DNA of 64,000 nucleotides from Apus apus (taxonomy: Eukaryota > Chordata > Aves > Apodiformes > Apodidae): assembly GCF_020740795.1 (NCBI RefSeq), contig NC_067285.1, forward strand, positions 115,444,479-115,508,478, given 5' to 3'. A program made the translations under genes and the position numbers. Each line of letters begins with the position of its first letter. Positions within the stretch are counted from its first letter, which is position 1. The notes under the pieces are model-generated. The model was not told the DNA's origin and did no database searches. It saw nothing but the letters and a program-made list of their open reading frames with translations. This document shows, in pieces, positions 24,101 through 39,100 of this stretch.

Positions 24101-27100
24101 TCACTGCAGGAACTCCTCGTACTCTTCAGGGAACAGGGAGTCCTCGCAGGCATCTCTCCTCACCGCTGCTGCTCTGAACACCTGGGCAGGAGGAGGAGCC
24201 ATCCGCAGGGGCGCCACTGTGGCCCTGGCTCTGCTGGGATGCTGCAATACAGAGACAGGAGGCAGGAGCATCTGCTCCTGCAGTGGCAGGAGTGTGTCCC
24301 ACCCACTGTCCTGCAGTGTCTGCAGGTGCTCGGTGTCCCTCTCCTCAGCTTGTGCGACCCACCCCTGCCCTGCTGGCTGCTGTCCCCCTGCTGCTCAGGG
24401 AGCTGCCTCAGCCCTCCCACAGGAGCTGGACCAGAAGGGCAGAAGAGACCAGCTGGGCTGGGCAGAGGCAGGAGACCCACCTGCTTGGGCTGGTGCCGCT
24501 CCAGTCGCTGCTCCCTGGGCGGGGCCTGCTGCCTGGGCTGAGGTTTGTACAACGTGCTCTTCAGGTATTTGTAGAGGTTGCTCTTAAGGTGCAAGGGGTT
24601 ATAAGCAACTTCCACTTCCAAGCTGTTCAGGGCACTCTGCTTAGACAGAAGAAAGAACCCAGCAGCTATGAGATGCTGACAGGTAGAGGACAGGGGGTTT
24701 CCTAAGGGCTTTTTATTGGTTTTAGTGTTGAGGGCTTTTTTCTGCAGGGATGAGTGTTACAGACACTCCAAGCCACCCTGCAGCGATGGCAGAAGGGATC
24801 TTTGGCTTTGCTGTTCTCCACAGGGACCATTCTTAGCTGTGTATAGAAGAAGAGGCACCTGCAACCTGGTCTGAATTGCTTTAAGCATTCCCTTGCAGGA
24901 TGTAGTGCTTCCAACAGGCTGGAGCACTCTGGCTGGGCACTGTCACCCACAACTCTGCTTCATGAGACAACTCTGCTTCTTCCCCCAACAGACATGCAAC
25001 ATTGCTCCAAAGGACAGGCATTTGTTGTCTGTGAAGAAAGCTGTAGGATATGTTGGGTGCTGGGAAGAAGTTTTGGAGTGCTCCATCGTATTCCTGCTGT
25101 CACTAGACAATTTCACAGCTGTTTCCTCCTCTATTCATCTGCTAAAACCAATTGTGAGGGCTCTGCCCTTCCTGGCCTCACCTGAAGCAGAGGCAGACAC
25201 TCAGGAGAAGAACATGTGGATGCACAATAGGAGATGCAGAAGCCTGAATCTACTGGAAGAAACAGGGACACTGACTTATAACTAAAACACCTCCCTCTGG
25301 AATCTGAGGAGGTCCATGTTCCCCAGCAAGGAGGGAGATGAATACATCTTCAGCAGCAGCTGCAGGTTCTGTGCACTAAGGCTGCTCATCACTCCGATCC
25401 CTGCCTGTCCAACAGAGGCTGCACTCACCTCTACAGGGCCACGCTCCCCCTCGGGGTGTTCAGCCAGCAGGGCTGGGAAGGCTGAGGGCAGCAGGAGCTC
25501 TCTGGTGGCAACTGCTTTGACCAGCAGGGTGGCGGAGTCAGAAGGGACAAGGATGTAGTAGGAATGCACCATGATGTTCCAGCTGGGACCAGTGTTTTGT
25601 GGCTCACGTTTGGCCAAAAGCATCCACTTCCTTCTCTAGATTACAAAAGCCAAAAGTGATATGATCAACAGGCAACAGCCACTTTCTTCAGCCCCTGCGG
25701 GGCTGCTGGGCACAGGGCAGACATTCACACACACTCTGCATCATGGCTGAGGATAGTATGGTCTCTGGGTGTTGTTTTTTAATTGAATGCAAGATAATTC
25801 TTAAGAAAAACATACAAATTTGCTTTACGACTTGTCAGTAAAGAAGATGGAAAGGCCTCCACATCCCAATTGGTCAATTATTTTCACAAAGATACACGTC
25901 TAACTCCAGCCCTGACTTTTGCAGTTCATAGCTCCACACACTGGATGTCTGATGAGCTAGAGAGTCTTCTCTAAGGTTTGATGTGCTGTAGCATCTTTCC
26001 AGAGGCTGCATTGGCTGGAAGGATTTACAAGCCCAACTCTGGCCCATGAGATGAAGCTGCAGCTTTGGAAAGATGTTTCCTGGTGCAGGCTAGACAGATC
26101 TTGCTAGATGTGCACTAACTATTCCTTTCTATGGCAATCCCTCCCCATGAGACTGCAATTTTCACACACTCACCATGAGACTGTGACATAGAGCATGGAA
26201 GCTGTGCTGGTTTGTCTCCAGTTCATCCCAGTCTAGCTGCCAGCAGCTTGTGGGCTTGATGATGAGGGGCAGTCCATACAGCACAGACTCACAGACCCCT
26301 TCAGACTTCAGAGCCCTGCAAATACACAGCTCATGTCAGTGATGCACAGCCAACATGAAACCAGCAAGAAGGCTCTACCAGATGTGCCTGGCTCTGTGGC
26401 TGTGGCAGTGGCAGCTGCAATGCTGCTACAAGCACGTTGTGGGAAACTGTTCTTTTCTTCCCCACATCAGTCTAAACAAAATGCCTTTTCAGCCAGCGAA
26501 GGCCTCTCCTGATTATCCTCAGCTAATGAACTAAACCAGACTTGCTTCTCAAGGACAGCTGAACCCAAAACAACAGATGTGGCCCGGGACAGAAAGGATG
26601 GGCGACCAGCCACCCTGTGCCCCTGGCAGTCACTGCCCTAACGTGGGGCTGATGGACGCTCCTTGGCTCTGGACAGTGACACTGACTGGACAGGTGGGTC
26701 AGGGGGTATCAAAGGGGCGAGGGCAGCAGGTGGGCCCTTCCCTCCTCCCTGAGGCCCGTTCGGACGCTTTCTGCCTGGGACACCCCCCTGCTGCGGACAC
26801 TGCTGCTGGGACCCTGCCTGCCTGCCTGCCCCGGGTCCAGCCTGAGCCTCAGCGCCGAGCGTGCCGGGGTCCCGAGCCCTGGGGTCAGGGCCGGAGCCCC
26901 CTCCCCGTGTTGCTGCCCTGGAGGGGAAACCAGCGGCCGCTGCACCCGCTGCCGAGAGGCTGCCCCTCCGACACCACGGACCTGCCGTCCTGCCTGGCCA
27001 GAAGGGGCCACCGACCAACCCTGCCGCTGGGAACGGAGCCTGGGGACAGGCTGGGGGTGACACCACCTCACACACACACTCCTCTCCTCACACTCGCACA

Positions 27101-30100
27101 CACAGCACAACCTCTTAAGCAGGACTGACGTCAGGCTTCCTCCCTCCTCCCTTTGGTCCTTAACCCTCTCCCTTAAAAGCTCAGGACCTCTTGCATTGCC
27201 TCCCTAAAGGACACTTTCTTACTGTGTGTGTATATATATATATATATATATGTATAGATATAGATATATCTATCCCTGGTAGCCATTTACATTTGCATTG
27301 TCCCTAAACATCATCCCTCAGTTTGTGTTAACCCTTAATAAACAGATTAGTTTGTGGAGCAAACCTTGGTTTTAGAGGCAATTTCTGAGCGCGGGGGGCG
27401 CATCCTCACTCCCGCCCTAAAACCCGGCCCCGCGGCGGCCGTTCCTCCGTGAGAGGCAGCGCCGCGTGTGACCCTCGGGCTCATTCACAAACCCCTCCAC
27501 ATCGGGGGGGCAGTCACAAAAGCACCTGACAGCCGGGAGCCCCCGGTACCGGCTTGCGACACACGTCTTGTCTGTGGCCTGTCACGGGGACACCTTGCAG
27601 GAAAGTCCCACTGCAGCTGCTAAGAGGATTTCCTGCTGACTTCCAGATTCCCTTGTATCTGCACTGACAGGAGCATGCCAAGAAGCAAAGCCAAACTTCA
27701 TGCATTTGCTGTACAAACCAGACTGCTAATCTGGCTTCTTGGGCATTAACTCACCCAGGCAATTACACCTCTGCCTAAGGGACTTTTACTGGATCACAGT
27801 TTTCCTTCACTTAAACTGCCATGTGCTCTCCTGCACAGGTCCCACCACAAGCACCACTGCAGACCTCAGTGCTGCCTGCCCAGACAGGGCATTAATAAGT
27901 ATCTGCAGTGAGCTGTGGGCCTCTTCTGCACGGCACCGAGCGCTCTTCAGCTACTGGCAGGATGAGAGTAATTTTAAGAACAACTGTGCAGTTCAGAAAT
28001 GACACTTTTTTTTCCTATAAATAAACCTCATAAAATACACTAGAGAGCATGACTCTTCTTGTTATGCTCTGCTTACCAGACATAGACTGCTGACAGGAAA
28101 GAGAAAAAATTCTTACATGAAGGCCCACAGCACTATGAGGCTTTGCTTGCTTTTTTACTACTAGTCAACTACTTAGTTCAGGTTGTGACATCCAGTTAAT
28201 TGCTGGGACCTCATTAGGTAGTGAGAGAACAGCAGAATGTTATATGGAGCAAGGGTTGCAATCTACAGGACTTCACTCTGGAGGGAACCAGCTGTTGTGG
28301 GGATGGTGTCTGTGGTGTTACGTGCCAGTAACACCATTCCTGGCTCTGCTCCTGTCTGCAGGGTGGGATGTGCTGGTCCATAGCACCAAGGTGACAGGGC
28401 TGGGGACATCCTACACCAGCACTTGCAGTCCCCCAGTGATGTTACTAGGTCCTAGCTGGAACTGCACAGAAGAACAAAGGCTGCTGTTACACCAGCCTGC
28501 CAGTTATCAAGGGCAAAGCATATAACAACACTTACTTTACAACCTGGAGTTTATACAGCACGGTGGATGGCCAGGCTGCCATCTGGCAGGGTGAAGTCAC
28601 ATCTGCTGCTCTCATGGTGCCATCAACAGCCCCAGAAAGGAGCGCTGGGTCCAGCAGTCTCTCCTGCAGATCACACTTCAGGCATACTAGGAGAAGGAGA
28701 TGGGTTCAGGTTGCTGGGAATGGCACAGGACATACTCAAAGCATTGACTTAGTATTTTCTAGCAACAGCAGCTATTAGGGGAAGACCAGTGGTAAAGCCT
28801 GTGACAGAGGCAACAACCCACCCCCATTTTCCACACAAGGGGAAACACCACGATTGGTATGTTAATGAAACAATGGTTGGTAATTGGGCAGGCAAGTTCC
28901 AGTTTCAGTGATGAGGGCCAGCTGTGGAGGGAGCAGCTTTTTTCCCAGTGCCACACAGGGTCTAGGGCCACACATTTCCCAGCAGCTTTTCCAGCTGTGT
29001 TTGTGGGGAAACCCAGAAGGCTGGTGACACCAGCTCTGGGGCAGCATGATCACAGGGGCAGGCAGCTCCTCTGGCCTGTTGCAGATCTGGTGAGTGTGGG
29101 AACCTGAAAATACTGCAGTGTAACTGGGTTTGTCTTGGTAGCTACAACAAGACAATGCATCAAGTATGAAATTCAATGTTCTGATGAAGGAAAATCCACC
29201 TTTACCAAAATATCCTGACTGCCTGTGTGGGTCTGGAGGCTGTTAATGCAGTTACTGCATAAACAAAAAGTCACACCAGGCTTTCTGATCTGTTTGCTGT
29301 GGAGCTTATCTGTGAAAGCCACCAGCAGCTGTGCAGGAGCTTTGCTTCCAGGTGGAGCTGGTCTGTGGAGCAGCAGAAGAAAACAGGCTCCTGCTGCATG
29401 TGAGCACCACGCTGGAGCTGCACATCCTGCTCTACTAGAAAGGTATGGGAAGGGGATTTGCTGGACCTGCATGTGCAGCTTCCCATGGCAAGGGAACAAC
29501 TCACAGGACCACACCTGTGCCTGCTGGAGCTGTTCGTGTTTTCAGTGCTCACCCAAGGATGGATTAGGGATTTGGACTCAAGAGAGTAAAGGGAAAAAAA
29601 TTACATATTCCTTACACATTTTCTCATGTATTATTACAACTGTTGGCAGTTCCAGCTACAACATTAGCTATTTTAGTTTTAAAATATAGATAGAAATAAA
29701 AGCCAAGTCCTTTTGGAAGTCAGCCTTTATTCAAGTGCAGCTCTGGCACAGCCTTTTAGTATCAAACTAAAAACAATTTTTAAGGCTAAACAACTGAGCC
29801 AGAAGGTCCTTGCCTGTCAATGTGTAAGGTCCCTATACCTTGACCAAGTGCTATAAATTCAAATACTCTTCAAGTCACATTTTTGCTGCAGAATGGAAAT
29901 GAATGATAGCATCAGCAGCCAAAAGACACAGCAGCAACCTAGGAGTATTCTCAGCCTGAGAAAAGAAATTCCAGAGAGCTTTTGAAGCCACCCAGAGACC
30001 TTACTCATGTCTCTAAATGTGAGGGAACATGCCCAGAGGCCTGGGTAACCTTTAAGGATCTGGGATTTAGGAGCTTTCTGCAGAGGGGAAGAGGAAATGA

Positions 30101-33100
30101 AATACTTATGGTGGTCTTGGGTGCAGTGCCCTGGCTGAAGCCTCCTGATGGAAGAAGGAGGTGGAGATGTTCTCTCTCTGTGCCATAGTCATGTAGCCAC
30201 GTTTTAAACAGCATCTCCAGGCTGATGACATTGTCCTCTACAGTTTGCACATCAATGTCCATTCCCAGGATTGCAATATCTGCAGGAACAAAGGCGGAAA
30301 GGCACAAGGGTTTTCAGCCATGGAAAAGAACATTATTTTGCATTCCCCAGCACACTTCACCTCCCCTCAAGGGCTTCCACATAGGAAGGGTTTCAGAAGC
30401 CACTGCCATGCAGATCATGGCACAGCCCCTGAGCCACCTCTGCCACAAGGATGTTGCTGGGAGCTGAGCTCCACAGGCTGCACCAGCACCCTTCTCATCC
30501 ATGGGTGAGTGCACTGGCTACTGCTGTCTTCAGAGGACTAGCTGCCACTGATGCAGACCATCCTCTTCTAGGGCCATCTCAGCGTTGGCATCAGAAACTC
30601 CTCTCACAATTTTAAACTATTCCCTCCTTTTCCCAAAGTCAGGGACAATGAACACATGATGATATAAGAAATCAGATCACAGAACTGAAATGCTGTGTTA
30701 ACGGGGATTGTGCAGAGTGCTGGAGAAGTGTTGCTCCTCATGCAGGACATGAACTTTATTTTGCAATATGGCCCTGTGACTAAATTCCTAAACATCCTCA
30801 CCATGTGCCTAAGGGAGCAGCTGGTCACAGACCTGAGGAGAACAGAAGGAAACCTGGACCTGGACCCGACCAGCACAGAGGACTTGTTTCACCTCGTTGC
30901 TGCTGAAGTGCTGCTCGATGACAGCAGCCGAGCAGCAGAACAGCCTTGTGGGCACAACAGCCAACACTATCCTCCACCTCACACTTCATCTCCAACAAGT
31001 GCAATGCTCAATTTTGACACTCGTTAAAAAGAGGAAAAGTGGAAAGTAAAAATGTCTGCAAGGACGCAGCAAGTATTTAAACTGCCATGTTGGAGGTGCA
31101 GAGCAAACGACCAGGGTCCAGCAACAACAGGCAGGAATGAAGGGAAGGCCGGAGAGCAGAGTTAGGGAGTTCTGGACAAGATTAAACCCTTGCAAAAAAC
31201 ACCAAATAATAACTCAGTGGCGCATCCAAATTACAAGGCAGCATGAAGTCTAGCAGTTGTGAGGTTGGTTTTGTTTTTAAATAATTGTATTAAGAGTTTG
31301 CAAACTGCATAATACATGTAATGTACCCATTTGTAAACAGACAGCTCGGGAGCATTAATTAGGGTCACCATACAGCTGGGATGTGAAACAGGAATTCTGA
31401 GAAGATTAACACATAGCAGAAAAATCCTTTTTTTTCCCAATGTGTTTACCAGGTCAGCTGGGGATTAAAATACAGAGCTACATCCACCTGCAACGAGAAA
31501 TCTTTTCCTTATGCATTCGTTTGCACAAATTACACTGGGCACCTGCTCCTACTTAAAAAAAAATAATTAAAAAATCATTACAGAAATTATTTAATCTCCC
31601 TCTACATGGCAAATAATGTAGGGCTTTTATGACTTTAATTCTTCAAATCGTCTGCAACTTGCAAACACACTTTTTGCAGCATGGCCAACACAGCAGCACA
31701 TCCTTCCCAACTGCCTCCACCTTCCAGCCTGGAGGAAGGCACTGGGATCACACCAGCTGTGCCTCTTTTAGGTCTTCTCAAATCTGTCCAGTAAACTGAT
31801 TATTCTCTTAGTTTTCTATGTCTTGCCTGACCTCTGTCTTCACTGAGAGTTGTGGGAACATGAGTTTCACCCCCAATGACACAGTACACTGGTGGAAGGG
31901 AATGTCCTGCCTCTCTGGAGGCCGCTCTTCATGGACCTGCTGCCCCTGGAGTCGCTCACCCTGATGTTCATTTCCCTGCAGAGCACCCAGCTGTGTCTCA
32001 GCTGTGATGCATCCTCTGCTGGTCTGAGACTGGGGCTTCTCTCTGGGATGTGCACTGAGGATGGTCTTGACAGGTCAGGAGACAAAGCACCAGGAAATAC
32101 ATGTAATTTACTTAGACAAACAGCGTATACACAGGTGACAAGGGGAATTACCCATTTTTTGAGAGACTGTTTTGAGGCTGATTAAATGTTTTCATCTCTT
32201 CCTCAGTAAATATTTTCCTATTTTTTTAAATTTTCTCTTCTGTAATAGATATGTAGCCACTTACACATCTTAACTTGGCACAATTGTAAAAAGAAATTCA
32301 CTGCATTCATTACTGTCCATCCTTGGGAAGAACAAGCTGGGATTCTGACATCTACTGTGTGATGGCTCCTAAACCCTCTGGAGACCAGACATGCAGAGCC
32401 ATTAGTGGGCTGGCAATCTGCACAGCTCACATAGAAAAGGTTCCCTGGGACTTGCAGAAGACAAACTTATGCTCATAAAAACTGCATTACTGCTTTATCT
32501 TCAGTGCTTGTTTTCTGTTCTCCCAAACCAGAACGGGGCCATTATCTGTGTCACACACAACTATTAACCTTCCTTAGCAAATGGTTTGGCAATGCTCAGA
32601 TGCTTTAAGTGTTTGTAATGGGGTAGAGGCAAGAAAGAGATAATAATACACTTCATTTTATCAACTAGGAGCCAGCCACTGCATCCTATCCAGTACTCCC
32701 ACACACTCTTCCCACCACAGACGCTGAGTATCCTGCCCTCTTTACAGGATTTAGAACCAATCACGATCTCTGCTCCAGCCTGCAGCCCGGCCAGCCCCCA
32801 TGTTCTAGCACGTTGCAGATTCCATCTCTGCCGCACAGAGGAGCTGCTTTGCAGCAGGAAAAAGGGTAGAGATGCAGAGATGCAAGAAGAGCTGCCTCCT
32901 GCTAACCCACCTGCCAGGCAGGAAGGCTGCTCGGAAAGTGTCACCTAGAGAGGATGGATTCAAAATCAGTGTGTGCAAAAGCTGGTTTGGACAGGAGAGC
33001 TTCCTGGTTTGGGGACCTGATTTAAACCATCCCTTTTGAAACTTTGGGAAAGTGAGATGAAAGTACTTTGAAGAAGCTCAGAGAGCAGGACACAGCCAAC

Positions 33101-36100
33101 TGAGCCACACGCAGCAGACACGAGGGCCAGCAGCTGGAACAGCAGGGAGAGGCAGAAGATTGCACGGGTTCAAAGGCTCTTTGTGAAGCCCCATATGTCC
33201 ACTCTGACTGGCATACATGGAGGCTGCTAAGACTTCAGAAAGAGGATGATGGGGCCAACTGAGAAAAGAGCTCAGACTCCAGCCATCTGACATCAAAGCC
33301 CAGAGCAGGCCAGAAGAAATTTTGAGAGCAATTTACCAAAGTCGTTACAGATAGAATAACATTTTCCAGGCTAATTAGATTCACAACATTTTAAGATCTA
33401 TGGTCTCTCAGGTAGACCTCTATAAGACAGTAACAGAAAAAGTAAATTGGAAACTGTCATTTGCTTCCAATAAGCTGAGATGGAGAGGGCACAAAATTAA
33501 TTTCTCAGGCAGAGGATTTAAAAAGATATTATTTTAGACGTGCTACTAATACAAATGCAGGATGCAAAGTCACAGCAATGGTGTGGATATTAAAAATGTA
33601 AGTAGGTTCAAACAGTCACAAAACAAACTATCAGAAGACATATCCAGGGTGGGATGAACCCCATAACTAAGTACTGCATCACAATGTGTGTGTTGTGGTG
33701 CTGAGCAGAGCACTCAGCCTGGCCCTTCCTGCATGCTCCATCTTGCAACTTCAATGTTCTTTACTGCAAGTTTTTCTAATGCAAGGAATTTTTATTGGAG
33801 AAACAGAGGAAAGGAGCTCCAACAGATAAACAATCCTCATCATAAAGACTTTTTTTCAGATTACTTGGACTATGCCTTCCCTGGGGCTGTCTGTGGTGGT
33901 GAGTTTTCCAGGGCTTTCTCTCAGGGTTCCGGGCAGCAGCAGCTCAATGCAAAGTCCTGACAATAAACCTCACTTGAGAAGGCAGCATTTGCAGCCACCA
34001 AAATACTGTCCTCCTCCCACATGGGCAAGATCAGGTGCTTTTAAAGAACCTTTCAGCCTCCGAGCTGTAGGCAACACCTCCTTCCACAGTTTTGTAAGTG
34101 GTGATTTTGGTGCATTAGCATGTTAAATTAATTCTAGAGTGACAGAGCTGTGACAGAGCTCTCTGACTGCTCCCGGTGGCACCGGGTGCTGCTCCGGGAG
34201 GAGCTGCTGCTCCCTCCCCGGCCAGGCAGCGCTACCTGCAGATGTGCTCCTTAGCCCTCTGGTTGCCAACAGGCAGAGCCCAGAGCAGGCTGTGTCTCTG
34301 TGGGAAGCTTTCAGCGGGTCGTTAGCAGGCTGACAAACCTCCAAGTGCCCGATGACCCAGCTCCGGGTTCACCAGGGTCTGCAGCAGCCCCGTGGGATAG
34401 GGGGCAGCAGGACAGAGGTCCTGTCTGCAGCGAGACACACCTCAGCAGTGCTGTGCTGCAGATGGAGGCAGCCAGCCTGAACTCCTGCTACTCAGCAGCC
34501 TTTTATCAGCCTTGGGCAAGAACTGAAATAACTGAGCAGGTCTGAGAGTTAGGTAAAACAAAACACAGGAATGGAACTTGCAGAAGCAGCAGCATTGCAA
34601 CAGACAGGCCCCTGCCACTGCCCTGCTGGACTTGGATCACCATCTGGCTGGCACATCTGAAGTCTGCTCAACACCTTTTGCTTTGAAACAGAAAGGCTCA
34701 AAACAGGAGCTAACAGCAATTTCTGTTTTTTAATTTTCCGTTATTTTAGCTTAAATTCTCACTACTGAAAACTGTCAGATCAAGGAGTTCTTCAGAGATA
34801 CAGCCAGAAAAATAACCTTCAGAGGCTGGGATGTTCTTGCTCCTCCACGTGTCCAGGTGTGCGAGGGGTGGGGCAAAAGGGAATCTGAGATCCACATCAA
34901 CATTCCCAACCCCTACTCTGCCAATTGACCAGCAGTTTGCTACTGCAACCAGAGAAGAACAGCTAGAGACACGTAAGGCAACAACATCCAGTGTTGCCTG
35001 TCAGTAAAAACAATACTGCCATTGCTAGTAGCAGGTCTTACAGTAGCTTTGTAAGGCATCAGGCCTCAGGTTTTTAAGATTGTTATCAGCTAGTTGTGAG
35101 AACTTGCTGTTTGAGCCAGAGCGTGGTACCAGGTGTGTCTTGTTGATGGGGGTATAAGTAAAGGCCTTTAGAATACAGATCTGGGTTGGAGAGCAGAGGT
35201 TATAGAAAGCATGTTGAGGAGTTACTGGTTATTGAAGAAGTGCAGCTTTGAGAGCTGAAGAAAAACTCCTCAGCATAGAGAAAAGAAGCAGCAGCCAAGC
35301 AAGAACCACATCAGTGACAACAACCAGCTCATAAACAGGGTAAGTACCTGACTTGGTCTGGGGAGTCAACTCTTCTCTGTGGTGTGATATGTGGTCTGGG
35401 GGAAAGGACTAAAGGTGAAGAACTGTCTAGAAACCAGATCTCTTGTAAAAGGTCTTGAGTTAGATGGGGGTTATCTCTGTAGAACTGCTGAAATGGTAAA
35501 TGGTCTGCCTGCTTCTCACTCCCCCCTTCTGCCTGTCTGCTTGCTTTTCTTTCTCCCTACTACCTGCTTCAAGGATTCTGGCTGCCTTGCTGGCAGCAAG
35601 GATCTCTTGATCAGCCAGTCAGGAGCCCAGCGTGATGTTCAGCAGGGTGTGTGTCTGAGAGTGTGCTACCCCCATAAACTTGGGTGCTTTTTTATTCCTT
35701 AATCCCCCAGCAAAGTTGTATTGTACATCAAGACAATATTAGGTAATTCCAAGATGCAGTAATGCATGAAGTCTCTACGTTAATTTTGTCCAAATGTGCT
35801 AAAGCCCCAGAGAAGTGTTGTGGTAGAAGCTTTTTGGTTTTCCTCCAGGCACAGTAGTTCCTGCTTAGATATGTGACACTAAAAGGCACAAAGGGAAGTG
35901 ACACATCTGAGACCAAAGCACAGACTGGTGGTTGTTCTGCTGTCCATAGCTTCCCTGAGTACTCTCCCTTACACTCACCATTGCTGCTGGGCTCTTCTGC
36001 TGGCACGCACTGTTCCACATCCTCAGGCTCCAGAAAGTCCCTCTTCAAAACTTCAATGACTTGTATTCTTCGCAGACTCACAAGGTCTACATCTTTTAAC

Positions 36101-39100
36101 TTCTTTTCCAGCTGCTTCACCATTTCTCTGCTGGACTGGCTAGTCAAAATTGTGATCTGAAACACAAAATGGGGTGAGCAAGAGCTGCCTCTTCTAGATA
36201 GGTGGTGATGCCTGGTCTGAAGAAAGAGCACAGGGTGGGCAGGGATGATGTGTTGCTTTTTGGAAGCCCTCAGTACCTGTGCTAAAATCAAGTTGTTCTA
36301 ATACTTCAGATCTCCACATTCTTTGAATTGCCTCTCTAGTTGTATTTTGGATGTTTTTCAAATGAAACAGGATCACTTTTGGGAATTGTATCCACTAATG
36401 AAGTCACCAAAAAAGCTATTCTTAATGTAATTTACCTTAGTTTTACAAGGTGTGCATTCCTGGAAGAAATACTGGATGTTTGTCACAAAGGGCTTGAAGG
36501 GAAGCCAGGCAGTGGGAACAGGGCATGAACTACGGTTTGCATGGAGCAACGGGGGAGGATGAGAGCAGGTGTGACTGGTGCCTGTGGAATCTGCTGTGGC
36601 ATGGAAACCGGGAAAACTGTCTCCAGTCTGGACCTTATTTTGAATGTGGTGAAGGGAAGAAGTGGTTGATGAGAGGCTTCTAGCTGGCAAGGGGCTCCTC
36701 CTGCCTGTTCACCCGAGCCTCTGCAGGCGTCTCTAAGACTGCAGGAGGGGTTTCCTGGCAGATTCTGCAGCAGCTCAGGTGCAGTTCGCTGCATGGAGTG
36801 TCTGAAGAATGGCCACATCTCCTGGGTTCCCGAGTTCCTGTCCTCCCTAAGACACCTTTCAAGTTAGAATCCATGCACGTTTGAGAGGAGGTTTTTGTTT
36901 GCTTGTTGTTTGAGTGTTGTGGTTTTGCTGGTGGTGATGGGGCTGTTGTTGGTTTTGGCATTTTTTAATTACTAAAATCTATGACATCATTCTCTGGTTT
37001 GGGTATATGTGTATATATATTAAATTAATCATACAGGCTGCTGATTCAGCTGGGCATGACAGCCAGCTCTGAGATGGCCCTGAGCATCTTATAAAGGGTC
37101 TTCTTTAGGTGGGACTTCATATCCAGGGCCAAGGATAATGTATCAAACCATGTGAAATCACTATTTTCTAGTACCAGGAAGTAAAACATTTGGTTACCCA
37201 TCAAAATTACCAATCAAGTGTTATGTGGTCAGATTAATTCCAGAAGAGTGGAGGACTCTGCAATATTTTCCAGACTGATCCAAGTGTGCAAGAGCAAATA
37301 CAAGTTAGTAAATTGTCAGAAGAAGAGGAATTAGTATTGCATCTATGTACACTGTTCCTAAGAGAAAATTAAACTAGAAGGAAAAATGGTGGTCAACCCT
37401 TTCAAATAGGTCTATAACCCCACAGTCTGTCACTGCAGCAGTTGTCCTGCAGCCCTGACAAAGAAAAATATATTTGCAAAATCTAGAGGAACCAGGATTG
37501 CTTATTGGAGTATTATTTCCCTATAATCCTAGGTAATGTAATTTTGAAAGCAGCTATCTCATTCCTTCAACTATACAAGATTTCCTGGATTTTGTTGTGT
37601 GTCACAAAAGGTCTTGCCTCAGAAGTGTCCTTGGTTTGTTCCAACACCCAGCTTTGAAGTTAGAGCACAAATTGCATTTGAAATGGTCAGGAAAAATACC
37701 TCAATGCCCTGAGAAAACACAGAAGCAGGAAATCAGGAGAAAGATTTCCTGGATAGACACTAGATGTGAGTCTTAATTACAGCTGGGAGAGTCTGTCTGA
37801 CCACACCATGACTCTGGAAAGGTTTAAGGAGATAAAAGTAGGAGTGATGTTGGTTATGACTGGGGAAATCTCACTCCTGGGAGTCTGGATTCCCTTCTAA
37901 GACTGATAAAGCTCCAAAACCAGGTGGACAGTTTAGAGTTGATGTTTCCCCATGTCCAGAGAAGAACACCACTTCTGAGTCCTTCCCTTGACAGCTGCCT
38001 GTCCTTTCACATCAGTTCATACTACTTCAAAACAAACAAAAACCACCCAAAACCAACCAACCAAAAAAAAAAAAAACCCACAACAAATGAAAAAACTTCC
38101 TCCTAGTGAACCTTGCTCTGCTTTCCACATTTACACAATCTTCTCATGTGTTGTTAGCAGCTTCCCTCCAACTTGAGCAAGTGTACACATGCAGCTGAGA
38201 ATACAGCCACTAGTGTGCACCAAAGTCTTGTAGGTCCTGTCCTGGGACTGCTGAACATCTAGTTTGTCTAGATGTGTCCCCCTTTTTGCAGGAATTTCCA
38301 GAGGGATTTGAGGACTTGATATATTCATGCAGGATTTCTGGATGTTGGATCTCAGCTAGATTCCTAAAAACACCTAAAATCTTCAGGCATGTTCACTGGG
38401 GTGAACATGGGCTTATGAAAACCAGGTCACAGCAGAGCTTCTGCTCGAGCTGAGCAGTGACCCCCATCTGTGAAACTGGCTTAGGAAGCACTGCACACAC
38501 CTGCTGTGTGGTCATGCTCACTGAGAAGCCTGAGAAACCAGGCACCATATAGATGTGCACTGAAATCCCAGGCAAACATTGGGCTGTCCTGCCATGCCAA
38601 CTCATCTCACTGGCCTGTCCAACAAGACTTAAGTTCCTGTTCTTTCCTTTTTTTCCAGGCAAATTAATGGCCAGTCCCAAAACTTCACAAAGCCTGAGCA
38701 GAAAGGAAATGTTTGTGTGTGGTGTGTTTCAAAACGCTTTGCTCCCACTTCCTAGGGCCTTCCTCCTTAGAAGGAAATCTGGGAACTGCTGTGATACGGG
38801 GTATAGAATAACACACAGCCCAGAGTTGGGATGAACAGAAATACCTCTCCCAATGCAGGAATGCTTCCTTAGCTGAGGAACTTGCGTATAGGCTGTCTTC
38901 TGTGAGATGCCCCATGTTATGTGGTGTAGGTGGAACATGAGATACACATTCATAAAGCATTATTTATGCAGAGAGAGCTCTTAGTGCATCAGCAGCTGCA
39001 CCTTGTTCAGGGTCTTGTACATGCAGGGGGTGAGATCAGGATCCCAGCTGGCACAGTTTTCTCCTCATTCTCTAGGGTATGGGAAGGGCATCAGGTTGCC

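Larger units (their letters stand above)
26316..28535 (-). other. M1AP: M1AP intron containing a GC-rich LTR-like island
   Basis: Intron between the exons encoding LYKLQVV and ALKSEGVCES. Its sequence is ordinary except for the GC-rich block at about 26577-27560, listed separately. Confidence 0.6.

Noticed and set aside
26577-27128. 183-residue plus-strand frame in the GC-rich intronic island
   Set aside because: Low-complexity Pro/Gly/Arg-rich translation of GC-rich DNA, and other frames are open too.
30695-31027. 110-residue plus-strand frame inside an M1AP intron
   Set aside because: It looks mildly protein-like but has no recognised motif, no splice context and a compositional drift at the end. 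Probably chance.
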